The notes: a model not told the origin generated them from the sequence alone. Shown: positions 18,822 to 28,032, counted from the stretch's first letter. The stretch: 64,000 bases of DNA from Herbidospora daliensis (GCF_001570585.1 NZ_BBXF01000002.1:682001-746000), one strand, 5' to 3'. A program made the numbers and translations.

Positions 18822-19991
18822 ATGTCCGATTCCGAGTTTCCGCTTGTGCAGTTTCTGCGCGACCGGATGGATCCCATAGCCGAGTTGTCCCAGATCCGGG
18901 CCGAACGCGCCGTCCATCCCCTGACCATTCCCGGCGGCTCGACGGTCTGGCTGGTGACCCGGTACGAAGACGTACGGGCCGTGCTGGGTGACACCGCGCG
19001 GTTCAGCAACGACTTCGGCAACATCACCGGCATGGGGTCGAATCAGGACGACCCGGGCGGCCTGGGTTTCCGCGACCCGCCCGAGCACACGCGGCTGCGC
19101 CGCATGCTCACGCCCGAGTTCACGATGCACCGGCTGCGGCGGCTCGAACCCCGCATCACCGCCATCGTCAACGAGCAGCTCGACCTGATCCAGAAGGACG
19201 GCGCCCCCGCCGACCTCGTGTCGTCGTTCGCGCTGCCGATCCCCTCGCTCGTCGTCTGCGAGCTCCTCGGCGTCCCCTACGAAGACCGCGCCGACTTCCT
19301 GCGCTTCTCCACCGACCGGTTCGACTTCTCGGCCGGGCCGGAGGCTTCGCTCCAGTCGATCAACGACTCGATGGCCTACCTGACCGAACTGGTCGCGCGT
19401 GAACGCCGCGCGCCCGGCGAGGGTCTGCTCGGGGCGCTGCTGCGGGAACACGGAGACGACGTCGGCGACCGTGAGCTGGCCAGTCTCGCCGACGGCCTGC
19501 TGACCGGCGGCCACGACACGACCACGAGCATGCTCGCCCTCGGCACCCTCTGGCTGCTGGAGAACCCCGAGTTCCTCGCCCTCGTACGCGACACCGACGA
19601 CCACATCGACCAGGTCGTCGAAGAGCTGTTGCGCTACATGACCGTCGTCCAGGTCGCCTTCCCCCGGTTCGCCCGGGAAGACCTCGAACTCGCCGGGCAG
19701 CCGATCGCGAAGGGCGAGATGGTGCTCTGCTCGTTGTCGGCGGCCAACCGCGACGCGATCCTCGGCGAGGACATGGACACCGCCGACCCGAACCGCCGGG
19801 AGCTCAAATCCCACCTGGCCTTCGGTCACGGCGTACATCGATGCATCGGCGCCCCGTTGGCGCGGATGGAAATGCGTGTCGCCTACCCCGCCCTGCTGCG
19901 GCGTTTCCCCGGTCTGAGACTCGCCGGCGAGCCCGCGTACCGCCAGGTCGCGATCGTCTACGGTCTCGACTCGCTGCCGGTCGAATGGTGA
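18822..19991 (+). CDS. Cytochrome P450
   Basis: 389-aa class I bacterial P450. I-helix motif GGHDTTTS, ExxR (EELLR) and heme-ligand loop FGHGVHRCIGAPLAR with its conserved Cys are all present. Length fits soluble actinobacterial P450s fed by ferredoxin; no ferredoxin gene is adjacent. Start ATG 18822 has GAGG about 11 nt upstream. It lies between a copper-cluster membrane protein and copC, an unusual position. Substrate unknown; a secondary-metabolite cluster is not evident around it. Confidence 0.9.
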   Translation: MSDSEFPLVQFLRDRMDPIAELSQIRAERAVHPLTIPGGSTVWLVTRYEDVRAVLGDTARFSNDFGNITGMGSNQDDPGGLGFRDPPEHTRLRRMLTPEFTMHRLRRLEPRITAIVNEQLDLIQKDGAPADLVSSFALPIPSLVVCELLGVPYEDRADFLRFSTDRFDFSAGPEASLQSINDSMAYLTELVARERRAPGEGLLGALLREHGDDVGDRELASLADGLLTGGHDTTTSMLALGTLWLLENPEFLALVRDTDDHIDQVVEELLRYMTVVQVAFPRFAREDLELAGQPIAKGEMVLCSLSAANRDAILGEDMDTADPNRRELKSHLAFGHGVHRCIGAPLARMEMRVAYPALLRRFPGLRLAGEPAYRQVAIVYGLDSLPVEW

Positions 19992-20018
19992 CCTGACTCC
20001 ATCGGACGGAGTTTTCTC

Positions 20019-20615
20019 ATGCTTTTCCGCAAGACGGCGGCGCTCATTCTCGTGGCGGCCGCGACGCTCTGGCCCGCTTCGGCGGCGCAGGCGCATGACG
20101 TACTGAAGAGCAGCAACCCCAAGGAGAACGCCAAGGTCGAGAGCCTGACCGAGGTGGTGCTGGAGTTCAGCAACTCCGTGCGGTTCCCGAAGGTGGTCGT
20201 CAACGGCCCCGACGAGAAGAACTACGCGTCGGGCGAGGCGGAGCGCGACGGCCACAAGGTGATCCAGGCCGTGTCGGGCCCGCTGCCGGCCGGGAAGTAC
20301 GTCATCGCCTACCGGATCGTCTCCTCCGACGGGCACCCCAGAACGGGCGAGGTGCCGTTCACGGTGACCGCTCCGGACACCCCGACTCCTGAACCTTCCG
20401 AGGAGGTGGCGGAGACTCCTTCCGCTTCCGCCGAACCGACCCCGGTCGTGGCCTCCACGCCGCCGCCGACGGTGGACGTCGCCCCGCAGAGCAGCGCCGA
20501 AGACGCCGACTCCGGTGGCGGCGGCGGGTTCCTAATCCTGGCGATCGGGGTGGGCGTGGTCGCGGTGGCGGCCGTGGTCATGGCGACGCGCCGGAAACCG
20601 AACAAGGGCGACTGA
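20019..20615 (+). CDS. copC: CopC-domain copper-binding protein, membrane anchored
   Basis: 198 aa: signal peptide (cleavage AQA-HD), CopC domain (~residues 27-122; HDVLKSSNPKENAKV, SSDGHP near its end), a Pro/Ser/Thr-rich linker and a C-terminal TM helix with basic tail. The N-terminal His of the mature protein and the HP motif are typical Cu(II) ligands of CopC. It delivers or buffers copper outside the membrane. The next gene, 18 nt on, encodes its usual partner CopD. Confidence 0.9.
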   Translation: MLFRKTAALILVAAATLWPASAAQAHDVLKSSNPKENAKVESLTEVVLEFSNSVRFPKVVVNGPDEKNYASGEAERDGHKVIQAVSGPLPAGKYVIAYRIVSSDGHPRTGEVPFTVTAPDTPTPEPSEEVAETPSASAEPTPVVASTPPPTVDVAPQSSAEDADSGGGGGFLILAIGVGVVAVAAVVMATRRKPNKGD

Positions 20616-20633
20616 CCCCCCGGAAGGCTGGAT

Positions 20634-22529
20634 ATGAGGTTCCCCCCACGTGCTCAGGTGGCCGTCACCGTCGTCGCGGCGGTCACGGTCCTGTTCGCGG
20701 TCCTCTGGTACGGCGGCGGGCGTCCCGCCGCGCTCGTCGAAGGGCTGCCCTCGCCCGGCCTGCTGACCGAATGGGGGCTCCCGCTCGTCCGGCTGCTGCA
20801 CGACGTCTGCGCCGTCGCGACGGTCGGCCTGCTGCTGACGTCGGTCGCCTTCACCCGCGACGAGGCGATCCGCACCGCCGCGCGGCGGCAGGTCGTGTGG
20901 TGGTCGTCGGCCTGGGCGCTGACCGCCCTGGCCACGATCGCCCTGACGCTGTCGGACTTCCTGGGCCTGCCGATCCCCGAGGCCCTGGGCGCCGGGGTGT
21001 TCCAGACGTTCGTGCTCTACATCCCGCAGGGCCAGGCGTTCCTGCTGGTGGCCATGATCGCCCTGGTGATCGCGGTCTGCGCGATGCTCAAGGGGGCCGA
21101 ACCGGTCCTCCTGGGCGCGGCCGTCTTCGCCGCCCTGCCCCCCGCGTATGTCGGCCATTCGGCCTCGGCCGCCGACCACAACCTGGCCGTGTCGAGCCTG
21201 ATGCTGCACATCGCCGCCGCCGCGATCTGGGTCGGGGGCTTGTACGGCGTGCTGACGCTCGTCCGCCGCGACCGCGACCTGGTGTGGGGGGTGCGCCGGT
21301 TCAGCACGGTGGCGTTGTGCGCGTACGCGGCGGTGGGCGCGTCTGGGCTGATCAACGCGTGGGTCAGGCTCGGCGGCTTGGCACCGCTGTTCGAGTCCCG
21401 GTACGGGCTGCTGGTGCTCGCCAAGATCGCGGCTCTGGCGGTCCTGGGCTGGTTCGGCTGGCGGCACCGGAAGGTGACGATCGCCCGCCTGGAGGCCGGG
21501 GCCGCGCAGCCGGCTCAGGACGAGCCGGTGGGCGGGGACTCAGCCGAGTCTGCCGATGACGGGCCGGAATCGGGGACCGGGCTTGCCGGGGATCGGCGGC
21601 CCTTCCTGCGGTTGGCGGCCGTCGAGGTGGCGATCATGACGGCGACCATGGCGCTCGCCGTCGGGTTGTCGCGGACCGCGCCTCCCACGACCACCGACGT
21701 GCCGAACGTCAACGCGGCCCTCGGCTATGTGCTGCCGTCGATCTCCTTCGATCGGTTGTTGTCCGAGTCGCGGCTCGACCCGATCATCCTGCTCGGCATC
21801 GCCGGGCTCGTGATCGCCTATCTGGTCGGCCTGCGCCGTCAGGTCTGGCCGGTCGGGCGGACCGTCGCCTGGTTCGCGGGCATCCTGGTGCTGCTCTACG
21901 CCTCCACGGGTGGATTGTCCGCGTATGGCCCGGCGGTCTTCTCCGTCGTCTCGGTCGAGTACGCGCTGCTCGGCACGGTGGTGCCGGCGTTGCTGGCCTA
22001 CGGCGCGCCGATCGGGCTCGCCGGCGGGCGGGAGCTGCTGCCGAGGTTCCTCGCCAATCCGGCCGTCGCGCTGGCGTGTTACGTCGCCTCGCCGGTCTTC
22101 CTCTACCTGCTCGGGTTCTTCGAGCTGGCCCAGTCGAGCCACGCGCTGCACGTGGCGATGGTCGTCGTCCAGGTCGCGGCCGGGCTGGTGTTCTTCATCG
22201 TGGTGGCGGGCGTCGATCCGCTGCCGAGGGCCGTGCACACGTACACGCGCATTCAGCTGGTCGGGATCGCCATCGCGGTGCAGGTCGCGGTCGGGGTGCT
22301 GCTGCTGCTCGGGCCGCTGCAGGCCGAGGACTGGTATGCCCTGGTCGCCGTCGACTGGGTGCCCGACCGGGCCGCCGACCAGCAGCTCGGCGCGCTGCTC
22401 GGCACCGGGATCACGCTGGTCGTGTTGCTGGGGGTGCTGGTGAGTCTGGTGGTACGGGTCCTCGCGGCCCGCCGCCGGGTTCCGATTCCCAACGTACAAA
22501 AGATGGACGATCGTCGGCAGAAGAAGTAA
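20634..22529 (+). CDS. CopD-CtaG fusion membrane protein
   Basis: 631 aa with about 14-15 TM helices. The N-terminal half (~residues 1-330) is a CopD copper-import domain (HDVCAVATVGLLL, ALPPAYVGHSA, MLHIAAAAIWVGGLYG, where His residues line the path). The C-terminal half (~365-620) resembles the CtaG/caa3 oxidase-assembly membrane domain (QVWPVGRTVAWFAG, LLAYGAPIGLA). Such fusions are frequent in actinobacteria and link copper uptake to cytochrome-oxidase or cuproenzyme loading. Confidence 0.88.
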   Translation: MRFPPRAQVAVTVVAAVTVLFAVLWYGGGRPAALVEGLPSPGLLTEWGLPLVRLLHDVCAVATVGLLLTSVAFTRDEAIRTAARRQVVWWSSAWALTALATIALTLSDFLGLPIPEALGAGVFQTFVLYIPQGQAFLLVAMIALVIAVCAMLKGAEPVLLGAAVFAALPPAYVGHSASAADHNLAVSSLMLHIAAAAIWVGGLYGVLTLVRRDRDLVWGVRRFSTVALCAYAAVGASGLINAWVRLGGLAPLFESRYGLLVLAKIAALAVLGWFGWRHRKVTIARLEAGAAQPAQDEPVGGDSAESADDGPESGTGLAGDRRPFLRLAAVEVAIMTATMALAVGLSRTAPPTTTDVPNVNAALGYVLPSISFDRLLSESRLDPIILLGIAGLVIAYLVGLRRQVWPVGRTVAWFAGILVLLYASTGGLSAYGPAVFSVVSVEYALLGTVVPALLAYGAPIGLAGGRELLPRFLANPAVALACYVASPVFLYLLGFFELAQSSHALHVAMVVVQVAAGLVFFIVVAGVDPLPRAVHTYTRIQLVGIAIAVQVAVGVLLLLGPLQAEDWYALVAVDWVPDRAADQQLGALLGTGITLVVLLGVLVSLVVRVLAARRRVPIPNVQKMDDRRQKK

Positions 22530-22539
22530 CGTCACCCCC

Positions 22540-23163
22540 ATGGCCGTCAAGGTAAGCCGCCGGCCGGTTCCCCCGCCGGCCCCCGCCCCCCGCAAGCCGT
22601 ACCTCATCGCGGTTCTGCTCGTCGTCGTGCTGGCCGTGGGTGCGGGCATCGGTTATCTGGTCGGACGTCCCGACTCGGTCGAGAAGATGCAGATCGCCGA
22701 CCTCAAGCGGGACGCCGAGCAGATCAAGACCCTGACCGACCAGGCGCGCCTGACGGTCGAGGAGCTCGACAAGATCCTGCCCGCCATGGGGGAGCCCGGC
22801 CCGCCGGACGTCCCGGCGTGGCAGGAGGCCATCCGCAAGGCGGTCGAACGCCACTCTGAGACGCCGAGCGGCATGACCGAGACCAACGTCGCCCGGGGCG
22901 GCTTCCGGAGCGCGGTGAACGCTCTGTCGATCTCCGTCGACCTGCTGGCCGCGGCGCAGAAGCTGCCCGAGGCCGACCGGGCGCCGTACATCGAACTGGC
23001 CACCCGCCAGCGCACGCTCGCGGTCACGACCTGGTCGGTCGCCGCCACCCAGCTCGACCAGCTGAACGTCGAGGCGGGCTACGGCCACCAGCACGCCTAC
23101 CTGTCGGGCGCTCCCGGCGAGGGCGGCATGCACGCGGATGAGATTCCGGAAGGCACGGAGTGA
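22540..23163 (+). CDS. Membrane-anchored protein with metal-ligand-rich tail
   Basis: 207 aa: Pro-rich cytoplasmic start, one TM helix (residues ~20-43), an external helical region of ~120 residues and a C-terminal tail YGHQHAYLSG...GGMHADE with three His and one Met that could bind copper. It begins 10 nt after the CopD-CtaG stop, and a TAACGT -10 element overlaps that stop codon. No family recognised. The copper role is inferred from position and tail. Confidence 0.72.
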   Translation: MAVKVSRRPVPPPAPAPRKPYLIAVLLVVVLAVGAGIGYLVGRPDSVEKMQIADLKRDAEQIKTLTDQARLTVEELDKILPAMGEPGPPDVPAWQEAIRKAVERHSETPSGMTETNVARGGFRSAVNALSISVDLLAAAQKLPEADRAPYIELATRQRTLAVTTWSVAATQLDQLNVEAGYGHQHAYLSGAPGEGGMHADEIPEGTE

Positions 23164-23295
23164 CCTCGGTCCTCCATCGGGCTCCGGCGGGTGTGGTCGC
23201 GTCCACCCGCCGGACCGGGACCGCAAGCCCATGGACCCGCGGATATTGACGCATCGGCGACCCGGCGGAACCCGGGCCGTCGTTTTGGGACGTTC

Positions 23296-23682
23296 CTATT
23301 CGGGGCTGCACCACTCCGCGACGGCGGCGACGAAACCCTCCGCCGTCGGGGCCGCCACCGCGAGCTGCTCGGCGGCGAACGCGGAGAACTGCATGGGGTC
23401 TTCGGGTGAGGCGAGGATCTTCTCGCAGACCTGGGAGCCGACCGTGAGGGCCTTCTCCTGGTTGGTCGCGAGGGCCGGGTCGACAGAGGCCAAAGCGGTG
23501 AAGAAAGCCTTCTTCTGGCCTTCGGAAGGTTCGGGGGCGGCGGGGACCGTGATCTCCGTCGGGCTGGCCTGGACTGCGGCCGTCGTTGCCTCTGACGTCG
23601 CCGGAGCCGCCGTTTCCGCGTCTCCCGCGCACCCTGCGACGGCGATGACGGCAACAGCGAGAGTGGTAGCGAGTCGAATCAT
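23296..23682 (-). CDS. Small lipoprotein
   Basis: 128 aa with a signal peptide ending in lipobox VAGC (Cys 18), a Thr/Ala/Pro-rich linker and an ~80-residue helical domain with two Cys (QVCEKI, EWCSPE). This layout recalls actinobacterial DUF732-type lipoproteins, but I would not insist. Convergent with the copper cluster; unknown function. Confidence 0.7.
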   Translation of the reverse strand: MIRLATTLAVAVIAVAGCAGDAETAAPATSEATTAAVQASPTEITVPAAPEPSEGQKKAFFTALASVDPALATNQEKALTVGSQVCEKILASPEDPMQFSAFAAEQLAVAAPTAEGFVAAVAEWCSPE

Positions 23683-23967
23683 GAAAAATCACCCTAGCGC
23701 CCACCCCTCCCGGGGGAGGGGCGGGCGTGGATTGCCGTGCTATGGACAGCCCGCTCCCGCGTGTCGTGGAATGGCGACGAATGCGGTTCGCAGGTGAGAA
23801 GCCATACGTTAACCGTCTCATCCGGACGGATCGGGAAGGATGACTTACCAGTCCATAACGATCAGCCATCGGGCCCGTCACAACCAGCCGGTAGCCGTCG
23901 CCCTCAGGGTCAACTTCTGTCGGCGCCCCAGGTCAACATGACAGGCACGACAGAGAGAAGACCAGCG

Positions 23968-24213
23968 ATGCAACAGTGGCACCGATCGACCCCACTACCG
24001 CAGGTGTGGCCGACTGACCGGTATGAGGTGAAGAGCACCAGACCGGCGCCCGATTTCACATCTGTTGACCGATATCACTTCGCCGAATTGGCGCTTGAGT
24101 CGGCCGAGAACCTGATGTCGTCAGGGTGGGTCACCCATGTGACGGTCGTCAGGATCGACGACGGGACCGTCCTTTTCGACACCAAGGCGGTGGTTCCGTT
24201 GGAGTCGTGGTAG
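23968..24213 (+). CDS. Small hypothetical protein
   Basis: 81 aa from ATG 23968, with GAGAAG 8 nt upstream. The C-terminal half (YHFAELALESAENLM...VTVVRIDDGTVLFDTKAV) has ordinary coding character; no family recognised. An in-frame extension to 23737 lacks protein-like composition and is rejected. It is followed 15 nt later by the Nudix-NYN gene. Confidence 0.55.
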   Translation: MQQWHRSTPLPQVWPTDRYEVKSTRPAPDFTSVDRYHFAELALESAENLMSSGWVTHVTVVRIDDGTVLFDTKAVVPLESW

Positions 24214-24228
24214 CCGATCATTGACCCC

Positions 24229-25092
24229 ATGACAGCCAAGGACGGGGACGGCTGGACCCACTGCGGCCGCGGCCACCAGCACTGGGGCGTGTATGGAGCC
24301 TCGGGCCTGCTCGCCGTGCACCACACGGCGCGTGCCTCCTACGTCCTGATGCAGAAAAGAGCCCTGTGGAGTCACCACGGCGGAACGTGGGGGCTCCCCG
24401 GGGGCGCGATCGACAGCCACGAGGACGCGATCACCGGCGCGTTGCGTGAGGCACATGAGGAAACCGCCCTTTCGCGCGACGCCCTGCGGGTGCGGGGCGT
24501 GTACCTGGACGACCACGGCGGCTGGACCTACCAGACCGTGATCGCGACGGCTGTGGAAAAACTCCCCGTCCACCTGAACATGGAGAGCACCGCTCTCCGA
24601 TGGGTCACCCTGGCCGAACTCCCCCGGCGGCGTTTGCACCCCGGATTCGCGGAGACGTGGCCAGTGGTGAGGGAGATGCTGAAACCGCTGGTCGTGGTGG
24701 TCGACGCGGCCAACGTGATCGGCGCACGAGCCGAACACGGCTGGTGGCGCGACCGCGCCGGGGCGACGTCGCGCCTGCTGGCCGAACTGGTCGCCCTGGC
24801 CGTCGACGGGGTGATCGCCCCGATCGAGGGCCTGCCGCTGCTGACCCGGCGCTTTCCCCAACTGGTCGTGGTGGTGGAGGGGGCCGCGCGGGGGGCGAGG
24901 GTGCCGGAGGGTCCGATCGACGTCCGGTCGGCGGAGGGCAGCGGCGACGACACGATCGTGGCGGTCGTCAGAGAGGCTCCGGTGTGGGAGACGGTGCTGG
25001 TGGTGACGGCCGACCGGGGGCTGCGCGAACGGGTGCAGGCGGAGGGGGCGTTGGTGACCGGGCCTAAGTGGCTACTAGGCCAACTGCCCTGA
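24229..25092 (+). CDS. Nudix hydrolase fused to an NYN/PIN-like domain
   Basis: 287 aa. The first ~150 residues are a Nudix domain with box GG..DSHEDAITGALREAHEET (consensus GX5EX7REUXEEXGU; the second-to-last Gly is Ala) next to YVLMQKRA and GTWGLPGG. Residues ~158-287 form a second domain beginning VVVVDAANVIGAR with GSGDDTIV and VLVVTADRGLR; this Asp pattern (D.AN, DD, D.G) is that of NYN/YacP-PIN RNases. The protein may couple nucleotide-cap or NDP-X hydrolysis with RNA cleavage. The domains are seen; the combined function is inference. Confidence 0.82.
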   Translation: MTAKDGDGWTHCGRGHQHWGVYGASGLLAVHHTARASYVLMQKRALWSHHGGTWGLPGGAIDSHEDAITGALREAHEETALSRDALRVRGVYLDDHGGWTYQTVIATAVEKLPVHLNMESTALRWVTLAELPRRRLHPGFAETWPVVREMLKPLVVVVDAANVIGARAEHGWWRDRAGATSRLLAELVALAVDGVIAPIEGLPLLTRRFPQLVVVVEGAARGARVPEGPIDVRSAEGSGDDTIVAVVREAPVWETVLVVTADRGLRERVQAEGALVTGPKWLLGQLP

Positions 25093-25336
25093 ATCGGGCT
25101 GATGGTCTTGGTGACCGAGACGAGGCGGCTGCTGGTTTTGCTGGTCACTGCCTTGGCGAGCGGGCCCGAAGTCAGCTTCCCTGCCTGTCGGGCCTGGCGA
25201 TGGCCGGCGAGGGTGCCTTACTGCTGATGGGCGTTCCGAGGTGCTGGTGCTCGGAAACCCTGGTGTTGTTCGGGCTTTTCCACAGGGGCCGCGTTGTCGT
25301 CGTCGGAGCTTCGGGCCGTCTGTCAGCATCGGGGGC

Positions 25337-26329
25337 GTGGCTGAGCGTCTTGAGGTTTCTCCCGCCGAAGTGCCGCACGCCGACGATGAGCGCACCGGGC
25401 AGGCGTCGTTCGGCTCCTGGGTGTTCGTCGTGGTGCTCTGCCTGTTGTTGCTCGGGCAGTTCTTCTACGCGCCCTACCTGACCTCGCCCGCGCTGCAGAC
25501 CTGGTCGACGGTGTTCGTCGCCATCTGCGTCCAGGCGCTGCCGTTTCTCGTCTTCGGGGTTCTGCTCTCCGCGGCGATCACGGCTTTCGTCCCCGCGTCG
25601 TTCTGGACTCGGGCGCTGCCCAGGCGGCCCGCGCTGGCCGTGCCGGTGGCGGGGGTGGCGGGGGCGGTGCTGCCGGGGTGTGAGTGCGCCTCGGTGCCGG
25701 TGGCGTCCGGGCTGATCTCCCGGGGGGTGAGCCCTTCGGCCGCGCTGGCGTTTCTGTTGTCTTCGCCGGCGATCAATCCGGTGGTCGTCGTGGCGACCGT
25801 GGTCGCGTTTCCGGGGCAGCCGATGATGGCGGTGGCGCGGTTCGTGGCGTCGCTGGTGGTGGCCGTGCTGGTCGGGTGGGTCTGGTTGCGGTTCGGCAAG
25901 GGGGAGTGGCTTCGGGCGCGGCGGCGGCACGAGCACGCCGGGTTCGCCGAGGCGATGCGGCACGATCTCCTGCACGCCGGGGGGTTCCTGGTCGTCGGCG
26001 GCATGGCGGCGGCCACGATGAACGTGGTCGTGCCGCGTGCATGGCTCGACGCGCTGGCCGACGACTTCTGGGTGTCGGTGCTCGTGCTCGCGTTGCTGGC
26101 GGTGGTGTTGTCGATCTGCTCGGAGGCCGACGCGTTCGTGGCCGCCTCGTTGACCGCCTTCTCGCCGACGGCGCGGCTGGCGTTCCTCGTGGTCGGGCCG
26201 ATGGTCGATCTGAAGCTGATCGCCCTCCAGGTCGGTACGTTCGGCCGCCGGTTCGCGGTCAGGTTCGTGCCGCTCACGTTCTCGCTGGCCGTGCTGGTCA
26301 GCGTCGTCACCGGGGTGGTGCTGTTGTGA
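25337..26329 (+). CDS. Permease of the DUF318/ArsP_1 family
   Basis: 330-aa membrane protein, about eight TM helices, with the conserved PGCECASVPVASGLI motif (paired Cys) and SSPAINPVV. This family of predicted permeases is usually encoded with a TIGR03943 protein, as here. In firmicutes the equivalent pair is linked to zinc limitation; no zinc-responsive site was found upstream here. GTG 25337 is chosen because the longer frame begins with non-membrane low-quality sequence. The stop overlaps the next start (GTGA). Confidence 0.85.
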   Translation: MAERLEVSPAEVPHADDERTGQASFGSWVFVVVLCLLLLGQFFYAPYLTSPALQTWSTVFVAICVQALPFLVFGVLLSAAITAFVPASFWTRALPRRPALAVPVAGVAGAVLPGCECASVPVASGLISRGVSPSAALAFLLSSPAINPVVVVATVVAFPGQPMMAVARFVASLVVAVLVGWVWLRFGKGEWLRARRRHEHAGFAEAMRHDLLHAGGFLVVGGMAAATMNVVVPRAWLDALADDFWVSVLVLALLAVVLSICSEADAFVAASLTAFSPTARLAFLVVGPMVDLKLIALQVGTFGRRFAVRFVPLTFSLAVLVSVVTGVVLL

Positions 26330-27003
26330 ACCGGGTGACCCAGAGTCTGGTGCTCGTCCTGCTCGGCGGGGCGGTGTTGCGGATCACGACGGTGTCGAAC
26401 GAATACCTCAACTACGTCAAGCCGGGGTTCCGCTACCTGCTGATCGCCGCCGCTGCGACCGTGTTGGTGGTCGGCGCGGTGGGGCTCTTCAAGAAGGAGG
26501 ACGGCCATCGGGGGCCGTGGGTGGCCTGGCTGCTCACCCTGCCCGTGTTCGCGATCTTCCTGGTCGCGCCGCCGCCTCTGGGGAGCTATGCCGCCAGGTC
26601 GGAGGAGGCGCCCGCGCGGCCGGTGGGGGCGTTGACGGCGTACACGCCGCTGACCGCGCCGGTCTCCACGATGACCATCGGGGAGTTCCTCGGGCGGGCC
26701 TGGGGCGACCCGACGAAGTCGCTGGCGGGCAAGCAGGTGCGGCTGACCGGGTTCGCGGTGTCGTCCAAGAACAAAGGGCAGTGGTACGTCGCGCGCATGC
26801 AGATCGCCTGCTGCGCGGCCGACGCGGTCCCGTTGAAGGTGTCGGTGCTCGGGTGGCCGGCCCCGGCGGAGGACCAGTGGATCGAGGTCACCGGCACGTG
26901 GGTGCCGCCGACGGCCGGCGGGCCCGAGCCGGGCACGGTCGCCCCGGAACTGGAGGCGACCGGCGTGACGGAGATTCCGCGGCCGGTCGAGCCCTACGAG
27001 TGA
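26326..27003 (+). CDS. TIGR03943-family putative permease subunit
   Basis: 225 aa. Three N-terminal hydrophobic segments (residues ~5-22, 38-58, 68-85) then an extracytoplasmic OB-like domain with the family hallmark MQIACCAADAVPLKV (Cys pair) and ending in I.RP..PYE. GTG 26326 overlaps the stop of the DUF318 permease by 4 nt, so the two are coupled and probably form one metal-related transport or metallochaperone complex. Confidence 0.85.
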   Translation: MNRVTQSLVLVLLGGAVLRITTVSNEYLNYVKPGFRYLLIAAAATVLVVGAVGLFKKEDGHRGPWVAWLLTLPVFAIFLVAPPPLGSYAARSEEAPARPVGALTAYTPLTAPVSTMTIGEFLGRAWGDPTKSLAGKQVRLTGFAVSSKNKGQWYVARMQIACCAADAVPLKVSVLGWPAPAEDQWIEVTGTWVPPTAGGPEPGTVAPELEATGVTEIPRPVEPYE

Positions 27004-27008
27004 AAGAC

Positions 27009-27055
27009 GATCGGGGCGGACGCCGGGCAGGGGAATCCCGGCGTTCGCCCCGATC
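27009..27055. terminator. Bidirectional terminator
   Basis: Long stem GATCGGGGCG-ACGCCGGG / CCCGGCGT-CGCCCCGATC with one mismatch and a 9-nt loop, between the permease operon and the convergent CHAP gene. Confidence 0.8.
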
Positions 27056-27064
27056 GAGGGTGGG

Positions 27065-27868
27065 TCAGCGTTTGCCGCACGCGACCCAGTGAGAGATGAG
27101 CTTCTTGAGCGCGCCGCTCTTCTTGGCGGCGGCCAGGCCGAGCGCGACCGGCAGCAGCAGGGTGCCGGCGGCCAGCGGCTCGGGGGTGCCGGCCAGCAGG
27201 CCGTTGACGTCGTGGGTGTTGACCTTCTGCGCCGTCATCGACTGGGTGGTCTCGGCGACGGGCTGCTTGACGGACACCATCTCGGGGGTGCCGGTCAGCA
27301 TGCCGTTCACGTCGGCCGACTTGGCCTGCTTGGTGGTGGCCGACAGCGCCGTCTCGGCGGCGGCCTTCTTGGCGGCCAGGTTGACGACCTTCTCCTTGGC
27401 CTGGAACTTCTCGCGGATCTTCTCCGGGTAGCCGTAGCCGACGATGGTGTTGTCGGTGCGGACCTTGGAGACGACCATGTTGCTGATGTTGCCCTCGATC
27501 GTCTCGATCGTGTGGTCGTTGATGACCTTCTTGACCAGGCCGACGTGGTCGATCGCGCTGATGTTCTTCGAGTGTCCCCAGTCGAAGAAGACGACCGCGC
27601 CGGGCACGGGCGTGGTTCCCCAGGCGCCCTGGTTCTCGAACCACTGGGCGTGCTCGGGGGTGTAGGCGAACTGGCCGACGTCCTGCGCCTGGCCGGTCTG
27701 GTGGGCGGCCCAGGAGACGAACATGTCGCACCAGGCGGCGTCCTTGTAGCCGGCCTTCTTGACGACGTTCTGGCCGAACCACTCTCCGAACTTGGATGAA
27801 CCGTTGACCTCGGCGTAGCCCATCTGGGAGTTGGCCACGTTGATCAGCGCGTCAGCATAGTTCGTCAT
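27065..27868 (-). CDS. CHAP-domain amidase-like protein with repeat tail
   Basis: 267 aa. Residues ~1-150 are a CHAP/NlpC-like hydrolase: catalytic Cys in AAWCDMFVSW, His in AIDHVGLV and a polar residue in TIEGNISN. The C-terminal ~100 residues are Lys/Ala-rich and contain two copies of DVN-G-L-GTPE (at ~189 and ~224), then a hydrophobic stretch. No signal peptide is visible, unlike most secreted CHAP endopeptidases, so export may use another route, or it may act in cytoplasm or on lysis. A long leader precedes it. Confidence 0.8.
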   Translation of the reverse strand: MTNYADALINVANSQMGYAEVNGSSKFGEWFGQNVVKKAGYKDAAWCDMFVSWAAHQTGQAQDVGQFAYTPEHAQWFENQGAWGTTPVPGAVVFFDWGHSKNISAIDHVGLVKKVINDHTIETIEGNISNMVVSKVRTDNTIVGYGYPEKIREKFQAKEKVVNLAAKKAAAETALSATTKQAKSADVNGMLTGTPEMVSVKQPVAETTQSMTAQKVNTHDVNGLLAGTPEPLAAGTLLLPVALGLAAAKKSGALKKLISHWVACGKR

Positions 27869-28032
27869 GAGAATCCTGAACGTTTCCGATCCTGTCTGTC
27901 GACCGCGCCGCAGGGCGGTAGACCGGAATCGCTCTCTGTAGACAGTGGGGCAGTTCTCGCTTTACCGGCGTGGGCACCGGAGTGGGGCGATCCTTGCGGC
28001 AACTTTGGTCACGGATTACCGCGACAGGTCCC
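27869..28032 (-). promoter_or_regulatory. Long structured 5' leader of the CHAP gene
   Basis: About 160 nt between the predicted start point and ATG. It contains CTGTCT...AGACAG arms enclosing a CCGC/GCGG hairpin and two copies of GCCCCACT. Actinobacterial wall-hydrolase genes often carry c-di-AMP (ydaO) riboswitches, but the conserved ydaO core could not be matched here, so I name no class. Confidence 0.4.

Noticed and set aside
18744-20336. 530-codon minus-strand open frame
   Set aside because: Antisense of P450 and copC; no homology-like motifs.
25100-25336. Zur-type operator upstream of the DUF318/TIGR03943 pair
   Set aside because: The pair suggests zinc control, but no AT-rich dyad of that kind is present.
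27869-28032. c-di-AMP (ydaO) riboswitch before the CHAP gene
   Set aside because: Expected from gene type, but the conserved core motifs could not be aligned; kept only as an unclassified structured leader.
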